NCBI GenBank assembly: GCA_023421505.1
Contig: JAEZTJ010000091.1
Span: forward strand, 62,001 to 126,000
From: Bacillota bacterium
GTDB taxonomy: Bacteria > Bacillota > Clostridia > Lachnospirales > Lachnospiraceae
DNA: 64,000 nt
Reading direction: 5' to 3'
Shown here: in pieces, positions 54,526 to 63,153 of the stretch
Layout: every line of letters starts with the position of its first letter
How positions within the stretch are numbered: the stretch's first letter is position 1
Translations under genes and position numbers: made by a program
The notes under the pieces: model-generated
What the model was told of the DNA's origin: nothing
The model's database searches: none
What the model saw: the letters and a program-made list of their open reading frames with translations, nothing else

Positions 54526-54554
54526 AGTATAAACACCCAAGTATAGAATGTCAA
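54526..54554 (-). promoter_or_regulatory. Promoter of the trpB2 T-box transcript
   Basis: On the minus strand TTGACA (54549-54554), 17-bp spacer, TATACT (54526-54531), just before the T-box. Confidence 0.75.
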
Positions 54555-54580
54555 TCGACATTTTGAACTAATCTTTTTTG

Positions 54581-55801
54581 TTATTTTTTACGAAGTCGGA
54601 AGCTTTTTAAAGAAATTAATAATGTAAGGGATAACAAGATAAGACTACCTCCGCAGGCAAACATAATGGACCATATTTCACTGTAATCAAGTAAGATACC
54701 GAATAAGCCGTAAGCAATCGGTGAGGATACATTCCCTGCAAGAGTAGCTATGCCAAATACCCTTCCCGTCATATGCTCAGGGGTTTGATACTGGAGAAGC
54801 GACTGCCAGAAGATTGAGGCAATGGAAATCGTGCTTCCAATGAGCAGAAATATTAGTAAATAAGGCATAATAGATAAAAAAGCTGTAAATTGCAGTACAC
54901 CTATTGCTGTAAAGCAAATCCCAATAAACATAATCATGAAGATTAGGTATAATTCTTTCATTGCTTTAATTTTCTTTTTACTTATAAGCAATGCTCCGAC
55001 TAAAAAACCGACTCCAAGCATGGTTTCGATATAACCTAAATTCTTTACCCCAACGCCATGAAGTTTATTTGCTAAAAAGGGGAAGACAACCACTAAACTT
55101 CCCAAAAAGAAATGTGCAGCAGCAATGATCGTTATTATACGTAGTATCCCTTTCTTTCCCTTTAAAAATGCTATGCCTTCCTTCATATCCTGAAAGATAG
55201 TTTGCTTCGTATCGGATATTCCAGGCACTTTATAACGTACCATTTTTTCAAAGAAAGCGGATATTAGGTAGGAAAGACCATTGAGCAGAAAAACAGTGGA
55301 GACACCGAATAAGCTTACGGTTGCAGCACCTAGCACAGGCCCCAGTATAGAACAAACACCACTGATCATTTGATTAAGAGAATTAGCCTTTGGTAACGCT
55401 TCTCTGTCTACAAGCTGAGGGATGATTGCCTGGGCAGCAGGGTCGAAGAAGGAGGTTATGAAGGAGAGAATTCCGCCTATTACAAACACCTGCCATACCT
55501 TAAGTAATTCCATATACGATAAAATAAAGATAACAAAGATCAGCAGACCTCTTAGGATATCAGTGATAATCATTATATTCTTCCGATTTTGTCTGTCGAC
55601 CACAGCACCTGCATAGAAGCCGAAGAACAGACCCGGCAAAACTGAGGTTAATAAAAAGAAGCCCATTATACCCGGCGAATTAGTATTTTGTAAAATCCAC
55701 CAGGATAATGCAATTGCATAGAAATCATCACCTATTTGTGAAATGATTTTACCAATCCAAAGACATGTGAAATTTCGATTAATAAATAAAGTTTTTGACA
55801 T
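54581..55801 (-). CDS. MFS transporter (DHA3/Mef-like)
   Basis: A 406-aa, 12-helix permease of the MFS_3 group that includes the Mef macrolide exporters. Family marks include the N-terminal NRNFTCLWIGKIISQIGDDFY and VVDRQNRKNIMIITD, with AALFGVSTVFLLNGLSYLIS-like segments later (ATVSLFGVSTVFLLNGLSY). ATG 55801 is chosen behind GAGAGG; the longer ATG 55843 reads through a repeat element. It is divergent from nothing and lies downstream of a MerR regulator on the same strand, which may control it. Confidence 0.82.
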   Translation of the reverse strand: MSKTLFINRNFTCLWIGKIISQIGDDFYAIALSWWILQNTNSPGIMGFFLLTSVLPGLFFGFYAGAVVDRQNRKNIMIITDILRGLLIFVIFILSYMELLKVWQVFVIGGILSFITSFFDPAAQAIIPQLVDREALPKANSLNQMISGVCSILGPVLGAATVSLFGVSTVFLLNGLSYLISAFFEKMVRYKVPGISDTKQTIFQDMKEGIAFLKGKKGILRIITIIAAAHFFLGSLVVVFPFLANKLHGVGVKNLGYIETMLGVGFLVGALLISKKKIKAMKELYLIFMIMFIGICFTAIGVLQFTAFLSIMPYLLIFLLIGSTISIASIFWQSLLQYQTPEHMTGRVFGIATLAGNVSSPIAYGLFGILLDYSEIWSIMFACGGSLILLSLTLLISLKSFRLRKK

Positions 55802-55830
55802 ATACGACATCCTCTCAAGTATGTTTGTCT

Positions 55831-55881
55831 TAGGTAATTGCAAAACGATAAATTAAAGCAAAACGTTCAACAATTACCTTA
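55831..55881. repeat. Palindromic repeat family II, copy C (51 bp)
   Basis: TAGGTAATTGCAAAACG (55831-55847) and CGTTCAACAATTACCTTA form imperfect inverted ends around a short centre. It is 30 bp upstream of the MFS start. Confidence 0.7.
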
Positions 55882-55985
55882 CATCTTGACTCTAAACTAT
55901 AAAGTTATAGTCATGTCAACACCTTATTTTATTTCTCAACATGTCATACTTTTAAGAATGCATTATATTTATGCTGTACTAATTG

Positions 55986-56516
55986 TCAGCGTTTATTATA
56001 CTTTCTGGATTTTTCTCTAATAGTGTAAATACTGTCCTGATCAAGTCCTAAAAACTCCAGAAAAGCCTGATGTTCTTCCGGAGAACGTCTTTCAAACTCA
56101 GCGTGCAGTTGGCTTAGCTTACTGGACTCGATACCTGACGACACTAATAGTGAAGCAAAAGCAGAATCATCCATCATCGCGAACTTTTCCTGTTCACAGC
56201 TGCTTCCTAACATTTGAAGCATAATTTTTTGCTGAATGCGGAGCAGGTATATTTGATTGTTCACTTCTTTCAAGCGTTTCTTAAATATGTCTTCATACCT
56301 TACCTTTGAATCAAGCAATTCCTTAATCTCCTCTAAGGAGACGCCTGCTTCCCGATAGGTGTGAATTTGAATAAGCCGTTCCTTATCCTCCTCCGAATAC
56401 AATCTATAATTGGAAGAAGTTCTTTCCGAGGGCTTTAAAAGACCGATGGAATCATAATATAAGAGAGTACTTCTGGATAAATGGAATGCATTACTTAGAT
56501 CGCTGATACGGTACAT
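55986..56516 (-). CDS. MerR-family transcriptional regulator
   Basis: A 176-aa regulator with an N-terminal MerR winged helix (MYRISDLSNAFHLSRSTLLYY, DSIGLLKPSERTSSNYRLYSEED) and a helical dimerisation arm, then a C-terminal part (residues about 115-170) resembling a small TipAS-like region, without clear effector residues. Its position 185 bp upstream of the Mef-like MFS gene on the same strand suggests it regulates efflux. The ribosome-binding site TAGGAGG precedes ATG 56516. Confidence 0.85.
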   Translation of the reverse strand: MYRISDLSNAFHLSRSTLLYYDSIGLLKPSERTSSNYRLYSEEDKERLIQIHTYREAGVSLEEIKELLDSKVRYEDIFKKRLKEVNNQIYLLRIQQKIMLQMLGSSCEQEKFAMMDDSAFASLLVSSGIESSKLSQLHAEFERRSPEEHQAFLEFLGLDQDSIYTIREKSRKYNKR

Positions 56517-56596
56517 ATAACCTCCTAGTATAAATGGGATGATGGTGTATATTTTATAAGATATAAGCTCATATTGCTTCAGCTTATTTGATATGC

Positions 56597-56737
56597 TTAA
56601 CAGACTGTTTTTTTATCAACAATGACATCCCATTTCTCAAGGGAAGAATGAATATCATTAATGGTATATCCACGCTTATTTTCAGATAGCAATAGTAATA
56701 TAAATATCTGCCTTTCGGTCTGCGCCATATCCTTCAT
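56597..56737 (-). pseudogene. Truncated HTH remnant (WYL/DeoR-like N-terminus)
   Basis: 46 codons behind a good AGGAGG: MKDMAQTERQIFILLLLSEN, then KRGYTINDIHSSLEKWDVIV and a stop soon after DKKTVC. The segment resembles the helix-turn-helix start of WYL or DeoR regulators, whose next residues would be RRDI. The rest of the gene is absent, so it is taken as a truncated relic. Confidence 0.5.
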
Positions 56738-57071
56738 GGGAACCTCCTGATGAATCCGTTTCTTCTAATTAATAATAGTACAAATAATGGTACAAACTGA
56801 TATTATTGTAATCCGGTGACATCTTAAGGACGATATAACTTTTGATAGCTTCTGTCGTATTGAATATTATTTTGCTGTTAATTATTTATTTTACTATATT
56901 ACAATAGATTAATCAATATGATGTAAATAAGGTAAGCTCCCTTGCTGTCAGGCAAAGGATATAAATAAATCTAAAGCATGGACCAAGAAAGTAGCTAAGT
57001 GAAGTAGCGGTGATAGAATCCTGTGAAAAGAAAGAAGCGAAGGAGTAAAGGAGTAACTATCAAAAAAATCC

Positions 57072-57100
57072 TTGACAATTTAAACTCAAAAAAGTATAAT
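57072..57100 (+). promoter_or_regulatory. Consensus SigA promoter of rpsL
   Basis: TTGACA (57072-57077), 17-bp spacer, TATAAT (57095-57100): a perfect consensus match, fitting a highly expressed ribosomal operon. Confidence 0.85.
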
Positions 57101-57105
57101 CATCT

Positions 57106-57140
57106 AGCGTGCAGATTTCTGCATGCTATGTATTTTTTAT
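57106..57140 (+). terminator. Early stem-loop with T-tract in the rpsL leader
   Basis: AGCGTGCAGA (57106-57115) pairs with TCTGCATGCT (57118-57127), one G-T pair included, followed by ATGTATTTTTT. The hairpin starts only about 6 bp after the promoter and looks like an attenuator or a very short transcript. Confidence 0.5.
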
Positions 57141-57252
57141 GCGCTTTTTGTTGATGCTTATATAGTATTAAAAAAAGCCTTCCAAAACCACAGAATTCAT
57201 TGCAGAATTTTAAGATTCTGCCCATTAGAAAATTTCAGGAGGTGAAAAATTA

Positions 57253-57675
57253 ATGCCCACATTTAACCAATTAGTAAGAAAAGGAAGAAAGACAGTAGAG
57301 TACAAATCAACTTCTCCTGCTTTACAGAAAGGATTTAACTCCTTAAATAAGAAACAGACAGATATTTCTGCTCCTCAGAAGAGAGGTGTTTGTACAGCAG
57401 TTAGAACAGCAACTCCTAAGAAGCCTAATTCAGCGCTTCGTAAGATTGCCAGAGTACGTCTGTCCAACGGAATTGAAGTAACAAGCTATATCCCAGGTGA
57501 AGGTCATAATCTTCAGGAGCATAGTGTTGTACTGATCAGAGGTGGTAGAGTAAAGGATTTACCTGGTACTCGTTATCACATCATCAGAGGTACACTTGAT
57601 ACTGCAGGCGTTGCTAAGAGAAAACAGGCACGTTCTAAGTACGGTGCTAAGAGACCGAAGGAAGCTAAGAAATAA
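57253..57675 (+). CDS. rpsL: 30S ribosomal protein S12
   Basis: A 140-aa S12, which sits at the decoding centre of the small subunit. Landmarks are PTFNQLVRKGR at the N-terminus, KRGVCTAVRTATPKKPNSAL, the Asp-methylthiotransferase target RGGRVKDLPGTRYH and TLDTAGVAKRKQARSKYG. It starts the rpsL-rpsG-fusA-tuf group behind AGGAGGTG. Confidence 0.97.
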   Translation: MPTFNQLVRKGRKTVEYKSTSPALQKGFNSLNKKQTDISAPQKRGVCTAVRTATPKKPNSALRKIARVRLSNGIEVTSYIPGEGHNLQEHSVVLIRGGRVKDLPGTRYHIIRGTLDTAGVAKRKQARSKYGAKRPKEAKK

Positions 57676-58051
57676 TACTTGATAATTAAATTTAGGAATA
57701 AATTTAATTGATTACTAATTATGTAAGCAGACAATTGAATAATAAGAGTAGTGATTACTTACTTTTATCGGTTAGTTCTGTATAAAGTTAAGTGCCGGAT
57801 TAATTTTTTATTTCCGTTTGATTTGTATTTCTGTGGGTTACAGGTTAAGGTGAATATTAGTTCACAAGGTAAATCTATACTGATTTGCTTAGGAATATAA
57901 AGTTAAACTGAGCACGAACACAAGCAATAGATATTATATATCTAGTTGTGAGTACCGTAGAATTAATGACTGACGAATAGAATGATTTGAGCGTCTATTA
58001 TACGTTGATAGTAATTTTATATCGTCAAGATTTGTTAAGGAGGGAAGAACC
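57676..58051. other. 376-bp spacer between rpsL and rpsG
   Basis: Unusually long for a str operon. It holds AATTAAATTT/AAATTTAATT around a 6-nt loop (57684-57709), with no T-tract. No gene or clear promoter is seen; separate control of rpsG is possible. Confidence 0.5.
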
Positions 58052-58522
58052 GTGCCTAGAAAAGGACATATACAAAAAAGAGATGTTTTAGTTGATCCTA
58101 TATACAACAATAAGGTTGTTACTAAGCTTGTCAACAGCATTATGTTAGACGGTAAGAAGGGTACAGCCCAGAAGATCGTATACGGAGCATTTGAAAGAGT
58201 TGCGGAAAAGACAGGTAAGGAAGCCGTAGAGGTATTCGAGGAAGCAATGAATAACATCATGCCTGTTCTTGAAGTTAAAGCAAGACGTATCGGTGGTGCT
58301 ACTTATCAGGTGCCGATCGAGGTTAGACCGGATAGAAGACAAGCACTTGCACTTCGCTGGATTACAATGTTTTCACGTAAAAGAGGCGAGAAGACTATGC
58401 AGGAGAGACTTGCAAATGAGATTTTAGATGCTGCTAATAATACTGGCGCATCTGTTAAGAGAAAAGAAGATATGCATAAGATGGCAGATGCTAACAGAGC
58501 TTTTGCACATTACAGATGGTAA
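58052..58522 (+). CDS. rpsG: 30S ribosomal protein S7
   Basis: A 156-aa S7 that nucleates the head of the small subunit. Marks are PRKGHIQKRDVLVDPIYNN, LDGKKGTAQKIVY and the C-terminal KKEDMHKMA-like KREDMHKMADANRAFAHYRW-type end (KRKEDMHKMADANRAFAHYR). Start GTG-context ATG 58052 follows AAGGAGGGAA. Confidence 0.97.
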   Translation: MPRKGHIQKRDVLVDPIYNNKVVTKLVNSIMLDGKKGTAQKIVYGAFERVAEKTGKEAVEVFEEAMNNIMPVLEVKARRIGGATYQVPIEVRPDRRQALALRWITMFSRKRGEKTMQERLANEILDAANNTGASVKRKEDMHKMADANRAFAHYRW

Positions 58523-58619
58523 GATGAGATTATCATAGCATGTCCTTCTGACTATTGAACACATGATACTTGAGAATTGATTTTTATCATTCTTTGTTAA
58601 GATTAAGGAGGAATTATCC

Positions 58620-60737
58620 TTGGCAGGAAGAGAATATCCGTTAGAGAGGACTAGAAATATCGGTATTATGGCGCATATCGATGCAGGTAAGACAACACTT
58701 ACCGAACGTATCCTGTATTATACCGGTGTTAATTACAAAATCGGTGATACTCACGAAGGTACTGCTACTATGGACTGGATGGAGCAGGAGCAGGAGAGAG
58801 GTATCACAATCACATCTGCAGCTACGACATGTCATTGGACTCAGGAATTCGAGCATAAGAAGATTCCTGGTGCATTAGAGCATCGTATCAACATTATTGA
58901 TACACCGGGACACGTAGATTTCACAGTAGAAGTTGAGCGTTCCCTTCGTGTACTCGATAGTGCTGTCGGTGTATTTTGTGCAAAGGGTGGTGTTGAACCA
59001 CAGTCTGAAACAGTTTGGCGTCAGGCAGATAAATACAATGTACCTAGAATGGCATTTGTAAATAAAATGGATATCGCTGGTGCAGATTTCTACAACGTTG
59101 TAAGCATGATTAAGAGCAGATTAGGTAAGAATGCAGTTCCGATTCAGTTACCGATCGGCAAAGAAGATTATTTCCAGGGTATCATCGATCTTTTCGAGAT
59201 GAAAGCTTATTATTATGTTGATGATAAGGGCGAGCAAATCGAAATCAAAGAGATTCCAGATGATATGACAGATGCTGCAGATCGTTACAGAACAGCAATG
59301 ATCGAGTCTATTTGTGAGACAGATGACGAATTAATTGAGAAGTTCTTAGAGGGTGAAGAGCCTACTACCGAAGAACTTAAGGCAGCATTAAGAAGAGCTA
59401 CCATCAAGACAGAGATTATTCCTGTAGCTTGTGGTTCTGCTTATAAAAACAAGGGCGTTCAGAAATTGCTGGATGCTGTTATAGAATATTTGCCGGCTCC
59501 AACCGACATCCCTGATATTAAGGGTGTTGATGAGGATGGCAATGAAGTAACTAGAAAGTCCTCCGATGAGGAGCCTTTCGCAGCTTTAGCATTTAAGATT
59601 ATGGCCGATCCTTTCGTAGGTAAGCTGGCATTCTTTAGAGTTTATTCTGGTACCATCAATTCTGGTTCTTACGTATTAAACTCAACGAAAGGTAAGAAAG
59701 AACGTATCGGACGTATCTTACAGATGCATGCAAATAAGAGAGAAGACCTTGATAAGGTTTACTCCGGTGATATCGCAGCTGCAGTAGGTTTTAAAACTAC
59801 TACAACGGGTGACACTATTTGTGATGAAAAGCATCCGGTTATACTTGAATCCATGGTATTCCCTGAGCCGGTTATCCACGTTGCTATTGAGCCTAAGACA
59901 AAAGCTGGTCAGGATAAGATGGGTGAAGCTCTTGCAAAACTTGCAGAAGAAGATCCTACCTTTAGAGCATATACCGATGAAGAAACAGGCCAAACAATTA
60001 TTGCTGGTATGGGTGAGTTACATCTTGAAATTATCGTAGACAGACTTCTTCGCGAATATAAAGTGGAAGCTAATGTTGGTGCTCCTCAGGTAGCATACAA
60101 AGAAAGCTTTACTAAGACTGTTGAAGTTGACAGTAAGTATGCAAAACAGTCCGGTGGTCGTGGTCAGTACGGTCATTGTAAAGTTCGTTTCGAGCCTATG
60201 GATGCAAATGCTGAGAAGACTTATGAATTTGTTAATGCTATTGTTGGTGGTGCTATTCCGAAGGAATACATTCCTGCAGTAGATAACGGTATTCAGGAGG
60301 CAACTAAAGCCGGTGTACTCGGTGGTTATCCGGTACTTGGTATTAAAGCAACCTGTTATGATGGTTCTTACCATGAGGTTGACTCCAGTGAAATGGCATT
60401 CAAGATTGCCGGTTCTATGGCATTTAAAGATGCGATGCACAAAGCCGGTGCTGTATTACTTGAGCCTATCATGAGAGTGGAAGTAACTGTTCCGGAAGAT
60501 TACATGGGTGATGTTATCGGTGATATCAGCTCCCGTCGTGGTCGTATCGAAGGTTCAGAAGATATCAATGGTACTAAGTTAATCAGAGGCTTTGTTCCTT
60601 TGTCAGAAATGTTCGGATATTCTACTACTCTTCGTTCTAAGACTCAGGGCCGTGGTGCTTACTCCATGTTCTTCTCATCCTATGAAGCGGTTCCGAAGAA
60701 TGTTCAGGAGAAGGTTTTATCTGCAAAAGGTAAATAA
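58620..60737 (+). CDS. fusA: Elongation factor G
   Basis: A 705-aa translational GTPase that drives translocation. The G1 motif is AHIDAGKTT, G2 GTATMDWMEQEQERGITI, G3 DTPGHVDFT and G4 NKMD. Domain IV and V follow (RGQYGHCKVRFEP, SSRRGRIEG). Start is TTG 58620, set 8 bp behind AAGGAGG; no ATG fits. It is 97 bp downstream of rpsG in the same operon. Confidence 0.97.
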   Translation: MAGREYPLERTRNIGIMAHIDAGKTTLTERILYYTGVNYKIGDTHEGTATMDWMEQEQERGITITSAATTCHWTQEFEHKKIPGALEHRINIIDTPGHVDFTVEVERSLRVLDSAVGVFCAKGGVEPQSETVWRQADKYNVPRMAFVNKMDIAGADFYNVVSMIKSRLGKNAVPIQLPIGKEDYFQGIIDLFEMKAYYYVDDKGEQIEIKEIPDDMTDAADRYRTAMIESICETDDELIEKFLEGEEPTTEELKAALRRATIKTEIIPVACGSAYKNKGVQKLLDAVIEYLPAPTDIPDIKGVDEDGNEVTRKSSDEEPFAALAFKIMADPFVGKLAFFRVYSGTINSGSYVLNSTKGKKERIGRILQMHANKREDLDKVYSGDIAAAVGFKTTTTGDTICDEKHPVILESMVFPEPVIHVAIEPKTKAGQDKMGEALAKLAEEDPTFRAYTDEETGQTIIAGMGELHLEIIVDRLLREYKVEANVGAPQVAYKESFTKTVEVDSKYAKQSGGRGQYGHCKVRFEPMDANAEKTYEFVNAIVGGAIPKEYIPAVDNGIQEATKAGVLGGYPVLGIKATCYDGSYHEVDSSEMAFKIAGSMAFKDAMHKAGAVLLEPIMRVEVTVPEDYMGDVIGDISSRRGRIEGSEDINGTKLIRGFVPLSEMFGYSTTLRSKTQGRGAYSMFFSSYEAVPKNVQEKVLSAKGK

Positions 60738-60963
60738 TAAGACCGAACAATTAAAGTATTAAAGCATGAAACTTTTTCGTATATTTTGAGCATCTCGGTA
60801 CAATAGTACTGATATGGCAAAATAGTAATAAAAAAGTTATTATAACAGTTGTTTATGCTTGAAAATATTTCTAAGTTGAAATATAATTAGGCATATGAGG
60901 CAATATAAGACAAGATCATTTGCTTATAAGCATTTTTAATTATTTTAAGGAGGACGTTGTAAA

Positions 60964-62157
60964 ATGGCTAAGGCTAAATTTGAAAGAAACAAACCGCATT
61001 GTAATATCGGTACTATTGGTCACGTTGACCATGGTAAGACTACACTTACAGCAGCTATTACTAAGACTCTTCATGAAAGACTCGGAACCGGTGAGGTTGT
61101 AGCATTCGACCAGATCGATAAGGCTCCGGAAGAGAAGGCAAGAGGTATAACAATATCTACAGCTCACGTTGAGTATGAGTCAAAGGCTCGTCATTACGCT
61201 CACGTTGACTGTCCTGGACATGCTGACTATGTAAAGAACATGATCACCGGTGCTGCACAGATGGATGGTGCTATCCTCGTTGTTGCTGCTACTGATGGTG
61301 TTATGGCTCAGACAAAAGAGCACATCTTACTTTCCCGTCAGGTAGGTGTTCCTTATATCGTAGTATTCATGAACAAATGTGATATGGTTGATGATCCTGA
61401 ACTTCTTGAATTAGTAGAGATGGAAGTTAGAGACTTATTAAATGAATATGAATTCCCTGGCGATGATACACCTATCATCCAAGGTTCTGCTCTTAAAGCT
61501 CTTGAAGATCCTAACTGCCCTTGGGGAGATAAGATTCTTGAGTTATTTGATGCAGTTGATAGCTGGATCCCGGATCCGAAGCGTGAGACAGATAAACCTT
61601 TCTTAATGCCTGTTGAGGATGTATTCTCCATCACTGGCCGTGGTACAGTTGCAACTGGCCGTGTTGAGCGTGGTGTTCTTCATGTATCTGAGGAAGTTGA
61701 AATCGTTGGTATTAAAGAAGAGACTCGTAAAGTTGTTTGTACCGGTATCGAGATGTTCAGAAAGCTTCTTGATGAGGCTCAGGCTGGTGATAACATCGGT
61801 GCACTTCTTCGTGGTGTTCAGAGAAATGAAATCGAAAGAGGACAGGTTCTTTGCAAACCAGGCTCAATCAAATGCCACAAGAAATTCACAGCTCAGGTTT
61901 ACGTATTAACAAAAGAAGAAGGTGGACGTCATACTCCTTTCTTCAACAACTACAGACCTCAGTTCTATTTCAGAACAACTGACGTAACTGGTGTTTGCAA
62001 CCTTCCTGAAGGCGTAGAGATGTGTATGCCTGGCGATAATATCGAGATGACTATCGAATTAATTCATCCGATTGCTATGGAGCAAGGTTTAGGTTTCGCT
62101 ATCCGTGAGGGTGGTAGAACAGTAGGTTCCGGTAAAGTTGCTACAATTATTGCATAA
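60964..62157 (+). CDS. tuf: Elongation factor Tu
   Basis: A 397-aa GTPase that delivers aminoacyl-tRNA to the ribosome. G1 GHVDHGKTT, G2 RGITISTAHVEYE, G3 DCPGHADY and G4 NKCD are all present, with the C-terminal domains (GRGTVATGRVERG, RTTDVTGVC). ATG 60964 follows AAGGAGG. A strong terminator follows. Confidence 0.98.
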   Translation: MAKAKFERNKPHCNIGTIGHVDHGKTTLTAAITKTLHERLGTGEVVAFDQIDKAPEEKARGITISTAHVEYESKARHYAHVDCPGHADYVKNMITGAAQMDGAILVVAATDGVMAQTKEHILLSRQVGVPYIVVFMNKCDMVDDPELLELVEMEVRDLLNEYEFPGDDTPIIQGSALKALEDPNCPWGDKILELFDAVDSWIPDPKRETDKPFLMPVEDVFSITGRGTVATGRVERGVLHVSEEVEIVGIKEETRKVVCTGIEMFRKLLDEAQAGDNIGALLRGVQRNEIERGQVLCKPGSIKCHKKFTAQVYVLTKEEGGRHTPFFNNYRPQFYFRTTDVTGVCNLPEGVEMCMPGDNIEMTIELIHPIAMEQGLGFAIREGGRTVGSGKVATIIA

Positions 62158-62173
62158 TTAATAAATTTATAAT

Positions 62174-62207
62174 AAAAGCCTAGGTTCTATAAAGAACCTA
62201 GGCTTTT
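62174..62207 (+). terminator. Terminator of the str/tuf operon
   Basis: AAAAGCCTAGGTTCT pairs with AGAACCTAGGCTTTT around a 4-nt loop. Confidence 0.9.
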
Positions 62208-62323
62208 TAAGCTTTAGAATAAGTAATGTGACATGATTTAAAATCACTCCACATTACTTAATTTAAAGCTATTTTTTGACATTTAGGATATAAGGAACTA
62301 CCTTCTATCTGCCGATATAATAA

Positions 62324-62833
62324 TCAGACTTTATTATGCATTAAATCATATGGAAGCTTAATGCGATAGATAATCACGGCCAGATATCTAATGATTAATC
62401 CTGTTATCAGAAGGAGAAAGGGCAGTTTCTCTATCAAGCTGTTAGTGATGCTTAGATGCTTAAAACTAATCTGCCAGAGACAAATTAATAACATACTGAT
62501 TAGATATGCACATTGATTGACAAAATAACCGATTTTAGAAAATTTATATTTCTTTCTTAGATTATTTAACATATAAGTTTCTTCAAATAGTAGTCTTAAA
62601 AGGATTTTATTACTTGATTTTTGAGAATAATCTTTTAAGGTAAAAGCTATAATTGGAGGAAGTAAAATAAGAAATAATAATACATACAAAGGAGTAAGAG
62701 GAAATTTGTAAATACCTGAAATAAAGGTGATTACACTTAATACAAAACAAAGATAGTACTTGCTGAATAATAGTCCTCTGAATTTTGATATTTGTCGTAT
62801 TTCGTTTTTCATAATATTCGCTTTATCGTTCAT
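62324..62833 (-). CDS. Hypothetical four-helix membrane protein
   Basis: A 169-aa protein with about four hydrophobic segments (near residues 25-45, 50-70, 105-125, 135-155) separated by basic loops, ending in KLPYDLMHNKV. No known domain is recognised. The ribosome-binding site AAGGAG 6 nt before ATG 62833 supports it. It stands alone between tuf and mreB and converges with tuf. Confidence 0.65.
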   Translation of the reverse strand: MNDKANIMKNEIRQISKFRGLLFSKYYLCFVLSVITFISGIYKFPLTPLYVLLFLILLPPIIAFTLKDYSQKSSNKILLRLLFEETYMLNNLRKKYKFSKIGYFVNQCAYLISMLLICLWQISFKHLSITNSLIEKLPFLLLITGLIIRYLAVIIYRIKLPYDLMHNKV

Positions 62834-63153
62834 GAAACTCCTTATTATCCTATTGATATGACTGGTCTATAGTTGTTCTCCATTAATTATAATATATATT
62901 ATGATAAGTCACAATTAAGAAATAAATCGTTAATTAGTACTTTTTGCTGAGTAATAGAATGTTTGTAAAATTTCCTTTGAAAATTACACATAAACCGTAT
63001 ATAATATAAACATGTATGTTTAAGTTGCCGAAGATTGGAAGAAAATATAGTGAGAAGATAATAACAACTTAGAATAAATGATCAGGTAATTTGCATTAAT
63101 TATTAAGAAAGATGCTCGCTCTTGCATTGCATGAGGTGGAAAGGAGATAAATT
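62834..63153. other. 320-bp upstream region of mreB/mbl
   Basis: Contains the mreB promoter at 62977-63005 and a ribosome-binding site (GGAAAGGAG). The rest is A+T-rich with nothing recognisable. Confidence 0.6.
62977..63005 (+). promoter_or_regulatory. SigA-type promoter of mreB/mbl
   Basis: TTGAAA (62977-62982), 17-bp spacer, TATAAT (63000-63005), about 150 bp before the start codon. Confidence 0.65.

Larger units (their letters stand above)
56738..57252. other. 515-bp leader region of the str operon
   Basis: No gene. It holds the rpsL promoter and an early stem-loop; the first 330 bp show nothing recognisable. Confidence 0.6.
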
